Below, piece by piece: positions 51,442 through 60,896 of a DNA stretch of 64,000 nt (positions are counted from its first letter, which is position 1; every line of letters starts with the position of its first letter). Origin of the DNA: Litorimonas sp965205225 (GTDB lineage Bacteria > Pseudomonadota > Alphaproteobacteria > Caulobacterales > Maricaulaceae); contig CBDBFZ010000003.1 of NCBI GenBank assembly GCA_965205225.1, forward strand, positions 1,798,001 through 1,862,000, written 5' to 3'. The notes below the pieces were generated by a model, which was not told where the DNA came from, did not search any database, and was given only the letters and a program-made list of their open reading frames with translations. The position numbers and the translations under genes are program-made.

Positions 51442-52020
51442 TTAGAAATCCAATTCCAAGGGCGATCCGCGGTCAAATGCCGATTGCAGATCGGATGGGA
51501 TATCGCTGCCGCCAGTGATGATCACTTCCTTGGCGTCGGTTCGGCTGCCTGCTGCGATAGAATAGGATAGGTCAACCGTCTCAAAGTTGCCAAATGCGAA
51601 CATCCCGCGCACGCCCGGCGTGTCATTCAGCGATAGGATGAAGCGCCCCTGCAAATCATCCAGCACAGCGGCGAGACGGCGAAAGGCCGCCTTGTCAAAG
51701 GGCGCATCATAATCATTCTCACAGTCCCAATAGGGCGGATCAAGATAGAAGAGCGCCCCCGGCCGGTCATAGGTTTGGATGAAGAGCTCAAAGTCCAGCG
51801 CCTCAATCGTCACGCCCGACAGGCGCTCATGCGCGTCCTCGAGCATGGGTGCGCGACCTGGGTGAGATCAAACCGGGCACCTCGGCCGACCTTGCGCATG
51901 GCAAAGTTCTGGCCCACCACCTTGCCGCCAAACGCGGTGCGCTGGAGATAGAGAAAGCGCGCGGCGCGTTCCAGATCCGTCAAGGTCTGAGGATCGGTGC
52001 GTGCATCCGGAAAATGTCAA
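51442..52020 (-). pseudogene. Truncated, frameshifted DNA adenine methylase (Dam/D12 class)
   Basis: The 3' part (51442-51846) encodes the catalytic motif LFYLDPPYWDCENDYDAPFD and the C-terminal TDAKEVIITGG. Upstream, in another frame, the minus strand reads LERAARFLYLQRTAFGGKVV and GQNFAMRKVGRGARFDLTQV, the preceding part of D12-class N6-adenine methylases. A single frameshift near 51846 separates them. The N-terminal third with the AdoMet-binding motif is missing beyond about 52020, just before the symporter gene. It was probably phage- or island-borne and is now inactive. Confidence 0.75.
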
Positions 52021-52026
52021 GCAAAC

Positions 52027-53322
52027 CTATACCGCAGCCATCGTCCTGAAGACCTCTTCATCAAGTTCACCTTCCCATTTCGCTACTGTGCACGCAACAG
52101 CAATATCCCCGGTGACATTGGTCAGCGTGCGCATCATATCAAGCAACCGGTCAAATGGCAGGATAAAGGCTATGATCAGTGTGCTTTGTGCATCCGTCAC
52201 GCCAATTACAGATAGAACGGTGGCCGCGAGCAACAAACCGGCCGACGGAATCCCGGCCGCACCAATGGACGTCAAAACTGCAGTCAGAGCAATCATAATA
52301 TAACCGCCAAGGCTGACGTCTATGCCAAGCGCCTGTGCTGCAAACATGGCAACAATGCCGAGATAGATCGCCGTGCCGTCCATATTGATGGTTGCACCCA
52401 GAGGCAGAACCGAAGCCGCCACAGCTTTGTCAACCCCGAGATTATTTTCTGCACATGATATGGATACTGGCAGGGTCGCATTGGAAGAAGCGGTTGAGTA
52501 GGCGACACCCTGCGCATCCAGCACCCCGTAAAAGAACCGCGCCAGTGGCAGTTTTAAAATCGTCTTCACGATCAGTCCGCCATAGACGAAAATAATGTGC
52601 AAAATACACGCAAGATAAAGAGCAACGGCCAGCTTGCCCATATTGGAGAGAATCGCCAGACCCTGATCGGCCAGCACCCAAGCCATCAACGCAAACACTC
52701 CGAGCGGTGCCAATTCCATGATCAGCATAGTGATTTTCATCACCACTTCCGAAGCGCTTTCAAAAAAATCACCGACCGGTTTCCCACGCTCACCAACCAG
52801 AAGAACCCCGACACCGATCAAAATCGCGAAAAAGATGATTGGCAAAACATCACCGCTAGCGAAGGCCCCGATCGGATTGGTCGGTATGATGGCGAGCATG
52901 CGCTCGACCACACCGCCGACAGCGGCACCTTTGGCAAGTTCGTCCTGTGCCGTACCCATGGCCACGTCACTGGTTGCAAGATTTTCAACACCGAGACCGG
53001 GCTGAAAAATTATGCCCATCACCAACCCCAGAACGACCGCAAACAGTGTGGTCAGAAAATAGAGTGCAATAGTTTTTACACCAAGTGAACCTAACCGTTT
53101 TGGATCCCCCATGGCGATCACTCCAGCAACCAGCGTTGTTGCAATCAGTGGCACGACAAGCATTTTAATCAGGCGGACAAAGGCATCACCAAACGGTTTC
53201 ACCCATGTTGTGATAATCTCGGAAAAACCGCCATAATAACCAGCCAGCCCGACAATCATACCAAGCATGAGCCCGATCAGAACCCGCTTCCACAATGTAA
53301 TCGCCTGCCATGACTTCAACAT
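52027..53322 (-). CDS. Dicarboxylate/amino acid:cation symporter (DAACS family)
   Basis: The 431-residue transporter starts at ATG 53322 behind AAAGGAG; the open frame continues to 53376 but without support. It has the family features: helices with PLIATTLVAGVIAMGDPKRL, the serine-rich reentrant loop YSTASSNATLPVSI, GATINMDGTAIYLG in helix VII and TSIGAAGIPSAG in reentrant loop 2. It moves dicarboxylates or acidic amino acids such as glutamate with Na+ or H+. An IS30 remnant ends only 33 bases upstream, so the original promoter has probably been replaced. Confidence 0.92.
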   Translation of the reverse strand: MLKSWQAITLWKRVLIGLMLGMIVGLAGYYGGFSEIITTWVKPFGDAFVRLIKMLVVPLIATTLVAGVIAMGDPKRLGSLGVKTIALYFLTTLFAVVLGLVMGIIFQPGLGVENLATSDVAMGTAQDELAKGAAVGGVVERMLAIIPTNPIGAFASGDVLPIIFFAILIGVGVLLVGERGKPVGDFFESASEVVMKITMLIMELAPLGVFALMAWVLADQGLAILSNMGKLAVALYLACILHIIFVYGGLIVKTILKLPLARFFYGVLDAQGVAYSTASSNATLPVSISCAENNLGVDKAVAASVLPLGATINMDGTAIYLGIVAMFAAQALGIDVSLGGYIMIALTAVLTSIGAAGIPSAGLLLAATVLSVIGVTDAQSTLIIAFILPFDRLLDMMRTLTNVTGDIAVACTVAKWEGELDEEVFRTMAAV

Positions 53323-53354
53323 GCCTGTCTCCTTTGTTTTTTTGCGCTGCGGTT

Positions 53355-53885
53355 TCAACGGATCGCCGCAACACATTGGCCTAACCGCTCAGCCGATGTT
53401 TCATAATCGAGGGTCTTTCCGGGACACTCGTTGAGAGCTCTTGCTATCCCATTTAATTTCGCTTGGCTACAGATCGATAGATCAGTGCCTTTGGGTAAGT
53501 ATTGCCTGATCAGTCGATTGGTGTTTTCGTTAGAGCCACATTGCCACAGACTATATGGATCACAGAAGAAGACATCTACAGCCATCGCCATAGTAAATTG
53601 CTTATGCGCTGACATCTCAGGCCCTCTATCCCATGATAGGGATTTGTAGAGCTCCTTGGGTAGTTTCTTTGCGTGTTTGGTGAAGCCGGAGTGACACTAC
53701 CCGTTTCTTTCCCTGCGACTTTAACAAGCATGACATAGCGCGAATGACGCTCAACAAGTGTGGCGATAAAGCTCTGCTTTGACCCGACTATCAGATCCCC
53801 TTCCCAATTTCCTGGGACGGCCCGGTCTTCTGCTTCCGCGGGTCGTTCCGCACCGGCGCTGTGGAACAAAGCATAAACGATTGAA
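53355..53885 (-). pseudogene. IS30-family transposase remnant
   Basis: The minus strand gives ERPAEAEDRAVPGNWEGDLI and VERHSRYVMLVKVAGKETGS, then after frameshifts FTMAMAVDVFFCDPYSLWQC and GSNENTNRLIRQYLPKGTDL. These are the catalytic core blocks of IS30 transposases (the DDE residues lie in WEGDL, a damaged middle segment and GSNENTN). The N-terminal DNA-binding half is missing and the middle is frameshifted near 53610. It abuts the PAS protein gene on one side and the symporter on the other. Confidence 0.85.
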
Positions 53886-54401
53886 TCAAAAGTAGATTTT
53901 CTGGGGTTTAATCTTGGACTGAACCACCGTTTCAAGGGTACAGATGTGATCGAAACCGAGGATTGTATCGACCGTCACCCCATCTTCGGACAATGGCAGA
54001 CGAAGCCAGAATTGCGCCATATGTGAGCCTATAGGCGTATTGGGCTTAGTCACGCCATGAAATGGGCGAGCTTGATCGATCACCATATCAAGGACGCGAT
54101 GCCAATAATCGGCACGGCAGCCAATAGGTAGATCATCGACATGCCGCCCTTGGATCTCATCCCCGTAAAAGCGCCAGAAACCTGTACCCGCGAGGCGAAA
54201 GAAATAGCGGTGCCCTGCATCCGTTTCGGCGACGTGCCGCTCGGTCAGCGTGACCATCGGTAGCTGCGCGGTGATCTCGCCCGGATCAATGTCAGCTCGC
54301 GAGGGAAGCTTTGAGCCTTGGCATTTACGGCGCCAGTAATCGTAGAATTCCTGTTGTTGTGGAAGCACCATCTGATGCCGCAACGTGTTTCCCTTGATCA
54401 C
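53886..54401 (-). CDS. PAS_5-type sensory domain protein
   Basis: The 171-residue protein is a single PAS-like domain of the PAS_5 (formerly DUF1457) family. It contains LPSRADIDPGEITAQLPMVT, YFFRLAGTGFWRFYGDEIQG and LRLPLSEDGVTVDTILGFDH. In alphaproteobacteria such proteins are stand-alone and of unknown ligand. The last eight or so residues (IKPQKIYF) overlap the edge of the IS30 remnant, so the C-terminus may be slightly altered by the insertion. Confidence 0.75.
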   Translation of the reverse strand: MIKGNTLRHQMVLPQQQEFYDYWRRKCQGSKLPSRADIDPGEITAQLPMVTLTERHVAETDAGHRYFFRLAGTGFWRFYGDEIQGRHVDDLPIGCRADYWHRVLDMVIDQARPFHGVTKPNTPIGSHMAQFWLRLPLSEDGVTVDTILGFDHICTLETVVQSKIKPQKIYF

Positions 54402-54669
54402 GATTAGTCCCCCGGTCCCGGTTCATCGTCTTCCTACGAATCAAACCATCAGGGATCGGCGAATCGGCGACAAGGGTTTGTTAACCATAAAGAACCGTCA
54501 GGAGTCGTCTTTCGCCTCGTTTTTGATTCGGAGGCGATTCGTTTCGGGTCCGTCAGCGTGATAAAGGACGTGAACGGCTGCGCCGATCAGGTTCTAGGCC
54601 CAGGCCCTATTGATTTCAGGGATTCCCTTTTGTTTTGATTTGTGATTCCTCTTACATTGGCGGTGTTTC
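54402..54669. other. Intergenic stretch without recognised features
   Basis: This 270-base stretch lies between the PAS protein start and the IS630 stub. It includes the likely PAS promoter but no box, RNA or coding frame I can support. Confidence 0.4.
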
Positions 54670-54732
54670 ATGCCCAAAGTGATGTCCCGGGATTTGCGTC
54701 AGCGTGTCGTTGACGATGTCGCGCAAGGCTGA
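54670..54732 (+). pseudogene. IS630-family transposase N-terminal stub
   Basis: The 20-codon frame MPKVMSRDLRQRVVDDVAQG followed by TGA matches the first residues of IS630-family transposases (helix-turn-helix start). Nothing of the rest is present. The bases 54733-54882 beyond it contain a short minus-strand frame beginning MTKTKIRTEPGIVAAGQIEV that runs into the stub antisense; I do not recognise it. Confidence 0.6.
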
Positions 54733-54882
54733 ACCGTTTCGTTTTCGTTGCCAGCCACTCGGTGAAACCCCGCGTGACAGATCGACCCCGAACGTCACCT
54801 CGATCTGTCCGGCAGCTACGATCCCCGGCTCTGTCCTGATCTTGGTCTTGGTCATAACCTTGTCCCGGGTTCGGTCCGCTGG

Positions 54883-55505
54883 TTAGAAACCCTCCATATA
54901 AGCGGTGACAATCTCCATCTCCGGCAGGATCATGGCAAGATCATTCTGCATCGCCGGATGGCTTTCGAGCCCGGGCCAGTATATCAGATCCCCCCACGGA
55001 TCCGGAAGCGGGCCTGATGAGAGTGGACCGAAAGAAAGCGGGTCTGAAAGCGGAATGAGGATAGCATCCTCGTCTATATGAACTGGCTGATCCAGGCTAC
55101 TGACCCCGTCCGCCCATAAGCCGTCCCATAGATCATTACCCCATTGATCATTATTCATGAGCGCTTCGTCCAGCCTCGTTCCGAACTCGGGATCGGTCCC
55201 GTTGTCAGTCTTGGGGTCAGTCTTGGGGTCAGTCTTGGACTCGGCGCTTTGCGCCCCCGCAGCAGCAAGAGTGACGGTGACCCCATCCTCAATGCGCAGC
55301 TGCGCATTGCTGTCCCTATAGACATTATAGGTGACGCCGTCCCCGCCGCCCCGCCATAGACGACGTAAGTCTCGCCGGCATTACTGTCGCCATTCGGGTC
55401 GGCAAAAAAGGCGTCGATGATCAGATCATCATAGCCATCGCCATTGACATCCCCCGCCGATGATACGGAGATACCGGAACGGTCACTCGCGTCGATGCCG
55501 TTTGA
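54883..55505 (-). pseudogene. C-terminal remnant of an FG-GAP repeat (integrin-like) secreted protein
   Basis: The minus strand encodes one FG-GAP calcium-binding repeat (SAGDVNGDGYDDLIIDAFFA, then AGETYVVYGG). A one-frame shift at about 55350 follows, then DGVTYNVYRDSNAQLRIEDG, VTVTLAA, a KTDP triple repeat and an acidic end (MNNDQWGNDLWDGLWADGVS to AYMEGF). The DGVTYNVY...LRIEDGV block resembles the C-terminal domain of type I secreted adhesins and the tail of repeat proteins B-E (VDGEEYRSF...FLVDADI). The N-terminus is lost where a MucR fragment is fused near 55505. Confidence 0.65.
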
Positions 55506-55716
55506 GCGACTGAAACAATTTTCCATCTTCCAGGCAGATGATGTGTGTATCGGTCAGAGACTCCGAAATTGGAACGGTGGGTTTTCTCGCTAGTTTCAGA
55601 CCGTCTTCACGCGGCGCATCTCTCAGGTTGTTATAGATCGTTCGTGCAAAAGCAGGAAAATCACCCGCAGAGACAAACATAATGATTGCCGACATAGAAT
55701 GCCAATACTTGCGCAC
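55483..55716 (-). pseudogene. Truncated MucR/Ros-type transcriptional regulator
   Basis: The 77-codon frame reads MSAIIMFVSAGDFPAFARTI and YNNLRDAP, then PTVPISESLTDTHIICLEDG and KLFQSLKRHRRE. This is the front half of MucR/Ros zinc-finger regulators (family pattern: CLEDG-KxxKxLKRHL). It stops just before the rest of the zinc finger (HL-x-x-x-H), where sequence of the FG-GAP remnant takes over. It cannot form the DNA-binding finger and is probably inactive. Confidence 0.6.
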
Positions 55717-55751
55717 TCATCGCCAACAAAGGGTTGGAATCGGCTTTGTAT

Positions 55752-57479
55752 TCAAGATCCTGCGACATAGGCCAGGATCAGAACAAAAATGAGAACGGTA
55801 GCTGTCAACACAGCGGGGAGTCCAGACGGCGCAGCCTGGCTTAGCGTACCTGCCGGTGAAAAAACGTGGTAGAGATGTCGTCCGATATGCTTCATCCCGC
55901 GAGCACGCCAGGCTGACATGCTGGCAGACAGACGCGTCCAGACGGCGTCCGCCCAGACGGCGATATTCTTGCCAGTTCGGCGATAGAGAATATCGGCATC
56001 CACAATTTCCGCACGGCGTTCTGCCGGATAGAGCTTATATCGTTTGAGCAGGTTGAAGGCGAAAATAGCGGCGAAGAGGAGCTGCAGCTGGAAGACCACA
56101 TGATCCCATGTGTAGGGCTTGTAGTTGGTTGTGTAGGGCATGATCGAATAGAGCAGCTCATATCCACTCCAAGGCCAGGCTAGAACGATGCAGAGTAGAG
56201 CCGCGAGACTCATCGCCACCAGCATGTTCCAGGGTGCTTCCTTCACCCACCGCCCGCTATCATGAGCGAAGAAGGTGAAGTAAGGCACTTTGATACCGCT
56301 ATGTTCCATGACGCCCGCAGAAGCAAACAGCATCATTGCGAACGGAATCCAGAGATGTTCTTCCAGCGCAGCAGACAGGATCATCGCCTTGGTGACGAAG
56401 GCGGCCAATAGCGGGAAAGCTGCAATTGACCCGGCCCCGATCAGGCAGAGAATCGTCGTATAGGGCATACTTCGGAAGAGGCCGCCCAGTTCAGACGCTT
56501 TTGCTGTGCCCGTCCGGTACATAACCGCACCGATACTCATGAAGAGCAGGCTCTTAAATATGACATGTACAAAAACCTGTCCAACAACACCGTTTATGGC
56601 CATTGTGGTACCGATACCAATGCCTGCGACCATGAAGCCCAGCTGATTGTTAAGGCTATAGGCCAGAACCCGGCGCAGATCGTTTTCGATAACGGCAAAG
56701 AAAACCGGGAAACATGTCATAATGCACCCGATCCAGATCAATAGATCTGTTCCCGGAAACGCGCGCGCCAGTGCGTAGATGGCGAATTTCGTTGTGAACG
56801 CGGACAGGATGACAGTGCCCGTGATCGACGCTTTCGGATAGGCATCCTGCATCCACATGTGCAACATTGGGAACCCTGCTTTGATTCCCATGCCGATTAG
56901 TAAGAGCCAAGCGCCAGGGGCATTGATGCCGATATAGCCGAAGATAAAGTCACCGCCGTTCGCGCCCGCATACATCACAGCTCCGGCCAGCAGCAGGACG
57001 CCTGAGAACACCTGAATAACGAGATAGCGGATACCCGCATGATACGCCTTGTCCCCGCCCTGCCAAATCAGGAAAACGGAACTGATCGCCGTCAATTCCC
57101 AAAATACAAAGAGTGACAGCATGTCGCCTGACAACACACCGGCAATGGCTGCACCTGTGTAGACCAGCGCGGATGAGTCCGTGATCCAAGACTTTTCATG
57201 CAACGCATAGACTGCGTTGATAAACCCAGCGAGGCAGAACAAGTAGCCCCAGACGACCGACAAATTATCAATCCGCAGCGTTGTCAATGTGATGCCGCCA
57301 ACATCGAACTGTCCGGCAATCACTTCCGTACTATCGTAAATATTGAAAATCATGACCGCAGCGAAGATCGGCGCTAGAATAGCGAGCCCTTTACGCAGCG
57401 AATTAGCTGGCATGACCCCGCAAATCAGACCTGCGAGGATAACCCAGAGACCCGGATTGATCTGATAGAAGTCGATCAT
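55752..57479 (-). CDS. Mrp-type cation/proton antiporter, NuoL/M-like subunit D (third copy)
   Basis: The 575-residue membrane protein belongs to the proton-pumping NuoL/M/N superfamily. Its conserved region includes LSLFVFWELTAISSVFLIWQ (glutamate in helix V), KAGFPMLHMWMQDAYPKASI (lysine in helix VII) and NDLRRVLAYSLNNQLGFMVA. The end has an extra cytoplasmic stretch (about 475-545) before a last helix. It is last in the operon, and its start overlaps the stop of the small subunit at 57476 by four bases (ATGA). It forms part of a Na+/H+ (or K+/H+) antiporter complex in the inner membrane. Confidence 0.9.
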   Translation of the reverse strand: MIDFYQINPGLWVILAGLICGVMPANSLRKGLAILAPIFAAVMIFNIYDSTEVIAGQFDVGGITLTTLRIDNLSVVWGYLFCLAGFINAVYALHEKSWITDSSALVYTGAAIAGVLSGDMLSLFVFWELTAISSVFLIWQGGDKAYHAGIRYLVIQVFSGVLLLAGAVMYAGANGGDFIFGYIGINAPGAWLLLIGMGIKAGFPMLHMWMQDAYPKASITGTVILSAFTTKFAIYALARAFPGTDLLIWIGCIMTCFPVFFAVIENDLRRVLAYSLNNQLGFMVAGIGIGTTMAINGVVGQVFVHVIFKSLLFMSIGAVMYRTGTAKASELGGLFRSMPYTTILCLIGAGSIAAFPLLAAFVTKAMILSAALEEHLWIPFAMMLFASAGVMEHSGIKVPYFTFFAHDSGRWVKEAPWNMLVAMSLAALLCIVLAWPWSGYELLYSIMPYTTNYKPYTWDHVVFQLQLLFAAIFAFNLLKRYKLYPAERRAEIVDADILYRRTGKNIAVWADAVWTRLSASMSAWRARGMKHIGRHLYHVFSPAGTLSQAAPSGLPAVLTATVLIFVLILAYVAGS

Positions 57480-57916
57480 GTGTAGCCTCCAATCAGAGGA
57501 TCACGCACGTCAGGATCGGCTGGCGCTAGATCTTCGGCGTTCTGACCAATCGGTGTATTACCGCCATCGGTAAGCAACAGGGGGTCGGTCGAATAATCAG
57601 GATCTGGCAAGCCACCCTCCCCGTAAAAAGTCTCAGGCCTGGCCAGAAGACGAAAGAGAACCGGCGCAGCGAAAACGATGAATGAGTAGGCCAGAAATCC
57701 AAAAATCGCCCAGCTACCGGGAATAAACGCATCACCGATCATCTCAAACGGCGCGGGATGTTTCTGCGGATGGAAGACACCAATGATCGAAGCGAGGATC
57801 AATCCGGCGAGTGGCAGCCAGATAAAGTTTCTTTTGACCTTGGTGTCGCCTAGAAAAAGAAAAGGTCGGGCAGCGGGATGAATCTGATCCATCTCGTCTT
57901 TATGCGGAGTCGTCAT
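57476..57916 (-). CDS. Small membrane protein of the Mrp operon
   Basis: From the ATG at 57916 the product is 146 residues, with the start overlapping the upstream subunit D stop by four bases (ATGA). It has two hydrophobic segments (NFIWLPLAGLILASIIGVF and FGFLAYSFIVFAAPVLFRLL) and an acidic, proline-rich C-terminal tail (about residues 90-146). I recognise no named family. Its tight coupling between two NuoL/M-like genes makes it a likely accessory subunit of this alphaproteobacterial Mrp type. The open frame extends to 58009, but that start lies inside the neighbouring gene. Confidence 0.7.
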   Translation of the reverse strand: MTTPHKDEMDQIHPAARPFLFLGDTKVKRNFIWLPLAGLILASIIGVFHPQKHPAPFEMIGDAFIPGSWAIFGFLAYSFIVFAAPVLFRLLARPETFYGEGGLPDPDYSTDPLLLTDGGNTPIGQNAEDLAPADPDVRDPLIGGYT

Positions 57917-59385
57917 ATAATCGGCCCCAGAAAGTGAATGACCCACGGCGCAGCGAAGAACAGGACAAACGTCCCGAATGCCGTAATGACTGGCGGGATA
58001 ACCACCCATCGATGTTTCTTGGCTTCCAGCGCAATAACATCATCAGTCGCCGGGTCGGCTGACGGTTTCATGAACCCGCGAATAGCGATCGGCATGAGAT
58101 AGAGGATGTTGAGCAGCGACGAAACGATTAGCGCCGCCATCAGCACAGCTTTGCCGGAATCCAGCGCCCCCCACATCAGGTAAAATTTCGGCCAAAACCC
58201 GCCAAAGGGCGGAATACCTATCAGGCTGACGCTCGCAATGAAGAACGCGCTGAATACCCAAGGTAACTTGCGCCCGAGACCATCCAACTGACTGACATTG
58301 GTCCGGTGCGCGATGGTGTAAATCGCCCCTGCCACCATGAAGAGCGTGATCTTGCCCCAGGCGTGTATGACGATCTGCAAGCCGCCGCCCATAATGCCCC
58401 AGCTAGTCGCGAGCATCGCGCCAAGCGTGATGTAAGACAGTTGCGAAACGGTCGAATAGGCCAGCCGCGCTTTCAGATTGTCCTGACGCAGCGCGATGAT
58501 TGATGCGGCCACGATTGAAAAGGCGGCGATCCAAGCCAGCCAGCTTGAGCTCGGTGTGACTAGAGTTAGATCCGTTCCGAATGTATAAACGACCACTTTG
58601 AGCATGGTGAAAACACCCGCCTTCACGACGGCCACGGCATGAAGCAAAGCCGAAACCGGTGTTGGCGCGACCATGGCGTTGGGCAGCCACGGATGAATCG
58701 GCATCAGCGCAGCCTTGCCGATTCCGAAGGCAAACAGGACAAGTAGAGTTGAGCTGGCCAACATCGAAACATCAGCTGGGAAGACGCCGCCTACCACAAA
58801 ATCCGTGGATCCAGCAATGACCTGCGTTCCGATGATTGCCGGCAGCAACAGCCCAAGCGACGTGCCCATCAGAATCAGCGTATAGATCGTCAGGCCGCGC
58901 CGGGCTTTGGCATCACCCTTATGGCTGACCAGCGGGAACGTGCTGATCGTCAACGCTTCGTAGAAAATGAATAGCGTGATCAGATTGGCTGATGCCGCAA
59001 TCCCCATTGCCGACGCAATCGCAATGGCGACGAAGGTAAAAAAGCGAGTCTGATTTTTCTCTTTATTACCGCGCATATAGCCCAGCGTGAACATGGAGTT
59101 CACAATCCACAGCGACGAGGCAATCGCAGCAAAGATCGCGCCCAGCGGTTCCATACGGAATTTAATCTCAAACATACCGGCAAAACTGCCGATCAGCAGT
59201 TCAGGCCGGGCCCCGCTAGCAACCAGGCCGCAAAGATAAATAACATTGGCCAGCAAGAGCAGGCCTGCAATGAAGGTGACCCCTTCGCGCAGGTCTGGCG
59301 AACGTCCGGCAATCGGGATGATCGCCGCCGCTGCCAGCGGGATCAGCATCAACAGCGCAATCGCCATTTCCGGACCGTAACTCAT
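57913..59385 (-). CDS. mrpD: Mrp-type antiporter subunit D (NuoL/M/N-like, second copy)
   Basis: The 490-residue protein has 14 predicted helices and the superfamily motifs LITLFIFYEALTISTFPLVS (helix V Glu), KAALMPIHPWLPNAMVAPTP (helix VII Lys, H/W motif), AVVKAGVF (helix VIII Lys) and RQDNLKARLAYSTVSQLSYI. The start at 59385 overlaps the next gene's stop by four bases. It is one of three NuoL/M/N-type subunits in this operon and probably contributes a proton half-channel. Confidence 0.92.
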   Translation of the reverse strand: MSYGPEMAIALLMLIPLAAAAIIPIAGRSPDLREGVTFIAGLLLLANVIYLCGLVASGARPELLIGSFAGMFEIKFRMEPLGAIFAAIASSLWIVNSMFTLGYMRGNKEKNQTRFFTFVAIAIASAMGIAASANLITLFIFYEALTISTFPLVSHKGDAKARRGLTIYTLILMGTSLGLLLPAIIGTQVIAGSTDFVVGGVFPADVSMLASSTLLVLFAFGIGKAALMPIHPWLPNAMVAPTPVSALLHAVAVVKAGVFTMLKVVVYTFGTDLTLVTPSSSWLAWIAAFSIVAASIIALRQDNLKARLAYSTVSQLSYITLGAMLATSWGIMGGGLQIVIHAWGKITLFMVAGAIYTIAHRTNVSQLDGLGRKLPWVFSAFFIASVSLIGIPPFGGFWPKFYLMWGALDSGKAVLMAALIVSSLLNILYLMPIAIRGFMKPSADPATDDVIALEAKKHRWVVIPPVITAFGTFVLFFAAPWVIHFLGPII

Positions 59386-60896
59386 AGTCCACCACCCGGT
59401 ATCAGGGCGCGCGCTGCGTTCTCAGAAATATCCGTCAGGAAAACATTGCCGCGAATACCGATAAAGATCGACATCAGAGCGAGACCCACGAGGGGAATCA
59501 GCATCAGAAGCGGCGCCTCATTGCGTTTCAAAGCAACGCCATCGACTGTCAGAGGCTCGCGGAAATAGGCGATCATCATCATTCGGCCCATATAGAATAG
59601 CGCGATGATCGAGGTCACCATGATCATGGCGACCGCCCACCACCAGCCTTTTTCGGCGGCGGCTTCCGCCAGCGCTACTTTCGAGACGAAACCAGCCGTG
59701 AACGGTACACCGATCAGGCTAAACGCGAGCACGGTAAAAGCTGCTGCTGTGATTGGCATGGTTTTGGACAGGCCTGCCATATCGCTAATGCGGGTAATCC
59801 CGAACCGATACCACATGGCTCCAAGAGCGAGGAACAGACCCCCTTTAACCACGGCATGATTGATGAGGTGCAGATAACCGCCCGCCAGTCCCGCAACTGT
59901 CAGAATCCCAATGCCGAGCAACATATAACCGATCTGCGCGACGGATGAGAATGCCAATGTTCTGCGCGCATCTGTCTGGAAGAAAGCTTGCAACGAACAG
60001 AAAATCATCCCGGTCACAGCCAACCCGGTCACGATGTAAGTCAACACGACCGCAACATAATCGAAGCCTGGGTCGTACACGGTGAAACAGAATCGATAGA
60101 GTAGATAGAGGGCCGCTTTGGTTGCCGTCGAGGCAAGGAACGCCGTCACCAAGGTCGGACTATATGCATAGGCGCCCGGTAACCACGTATGCAGAGGGAA
60201 CATGGCAAGCTTCAGACCCAGACCGACGACGATGAAGCCGAATGCGACCTGTGCCACGCGTGAGCCGCCGTCCAGATTGGCGAGGATGGAGCGCATATCT
60301 TCCATATTGAGCGTCCCAGTCTCGGCATAGAGAAAGCCCACACCAATCACAAAGAACGTTGCGCCGATCGAGCCCAAGATCAGATAATTGAAGGCGGCAG
60401 ACAGGGCCCGCCGGTCACGGTTCGCCCCCATTGCCACCAGCGTGTAGGTACTGATTGAACTGACTTCGAGAAAGACGAAGACGTTAAAGGCATCGCCTGT
60501 AACGACGATGCCCATCAGGCCCGCAATACAGAGCAGGAAGGCTGCATAGAACGGCCCTGATCGCCGACCTTCCACCTCGGACTCCACCGCAGGTTCGGCA
60601 TAGATAAGCGTCGCCACAGCCATCGCGGCGATCAGCAACAGAATCGGCGCATTCAGCGCGTCAATCCGCAGAGAGATACCGTAAGGCGGCTCCCAGCCGC
60701 CCATTTCGTAGATGATTTCATCAAGCCCGGTCTGGGTTTGCAATACGACAAACGCGGCGACGGCGACAAGAACCGCGACGATAAGCGCGACCAGCCAAGC
60801 CAAGCGCCGGACATTTGGCAGCATCGCCACAACCGCCGCCATCAGCAGCGGCAGAACAATCGCGAACGCGACAGCATGGGTTGAGAGCCAGGTCAT
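59382..60896 (-). CDS. mrpD: Mrp-type antiporter subunit D (NuoM/N-like, first copy)
   Basis: The 504-residue membrane protein has VTGDAFNVFVFLEVSSISTY (helix V Glu), GLKLAMFPLHTWLPGAYAYS (helix VII Lys), ASTATKAALYLLYRF and QTDARRTLAFSSVAQIGYML. This pattern matches MrpD/MnhD. Its start at 60896 overlaps the stop of the NuoK-like subunit C by one base (TGATG). It is expected to take part directly in cation/proton exchange. Confidence 0.92.
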   Translation of the reverse strand: MTWLSTHAVAFAIVLPLLMAAVVAMLPNVRRLAWLVALIVAVLVAVAAFVVLQTQTGLDEIIYEMGGWEPPYGISLRIDALNAPILLLIAAMAVATLIYAEPAVESEVEGRRSGPFYAAFLLCIAGLMGIVVTGDAFNVFVFLEVSSISTYTLVAMGANRDRRALSAAFNYLILGSIGATFFVIGVGFLYAETGTLNMEDMRSILANLDGGSRVAQVAFGFIVVGLGLKLAMFPLHTWLPGAYAYSPTLVTAFLASTATKAALYLLYRFCFTVYDPGFDYVAVVLTYIVTGLAVTGMIFCSLQAFFQTDARRTLAFSSVAQIGYMLLGIGILTVAGLAGGYLHLINHAVVKGGLFLALGAMWYRFGITRISDMAGLSKTMPITAAAFTVLAFSLIGVPFTAGFVSKVALAEAAAEKGWWWAVAMIMVTSIIALFYMGRMMMIAYFREPLTVDGVALKRNEAPLLMLIPLVGLALMSIFIGIRGNVFLTDISENAARALIPGGGL

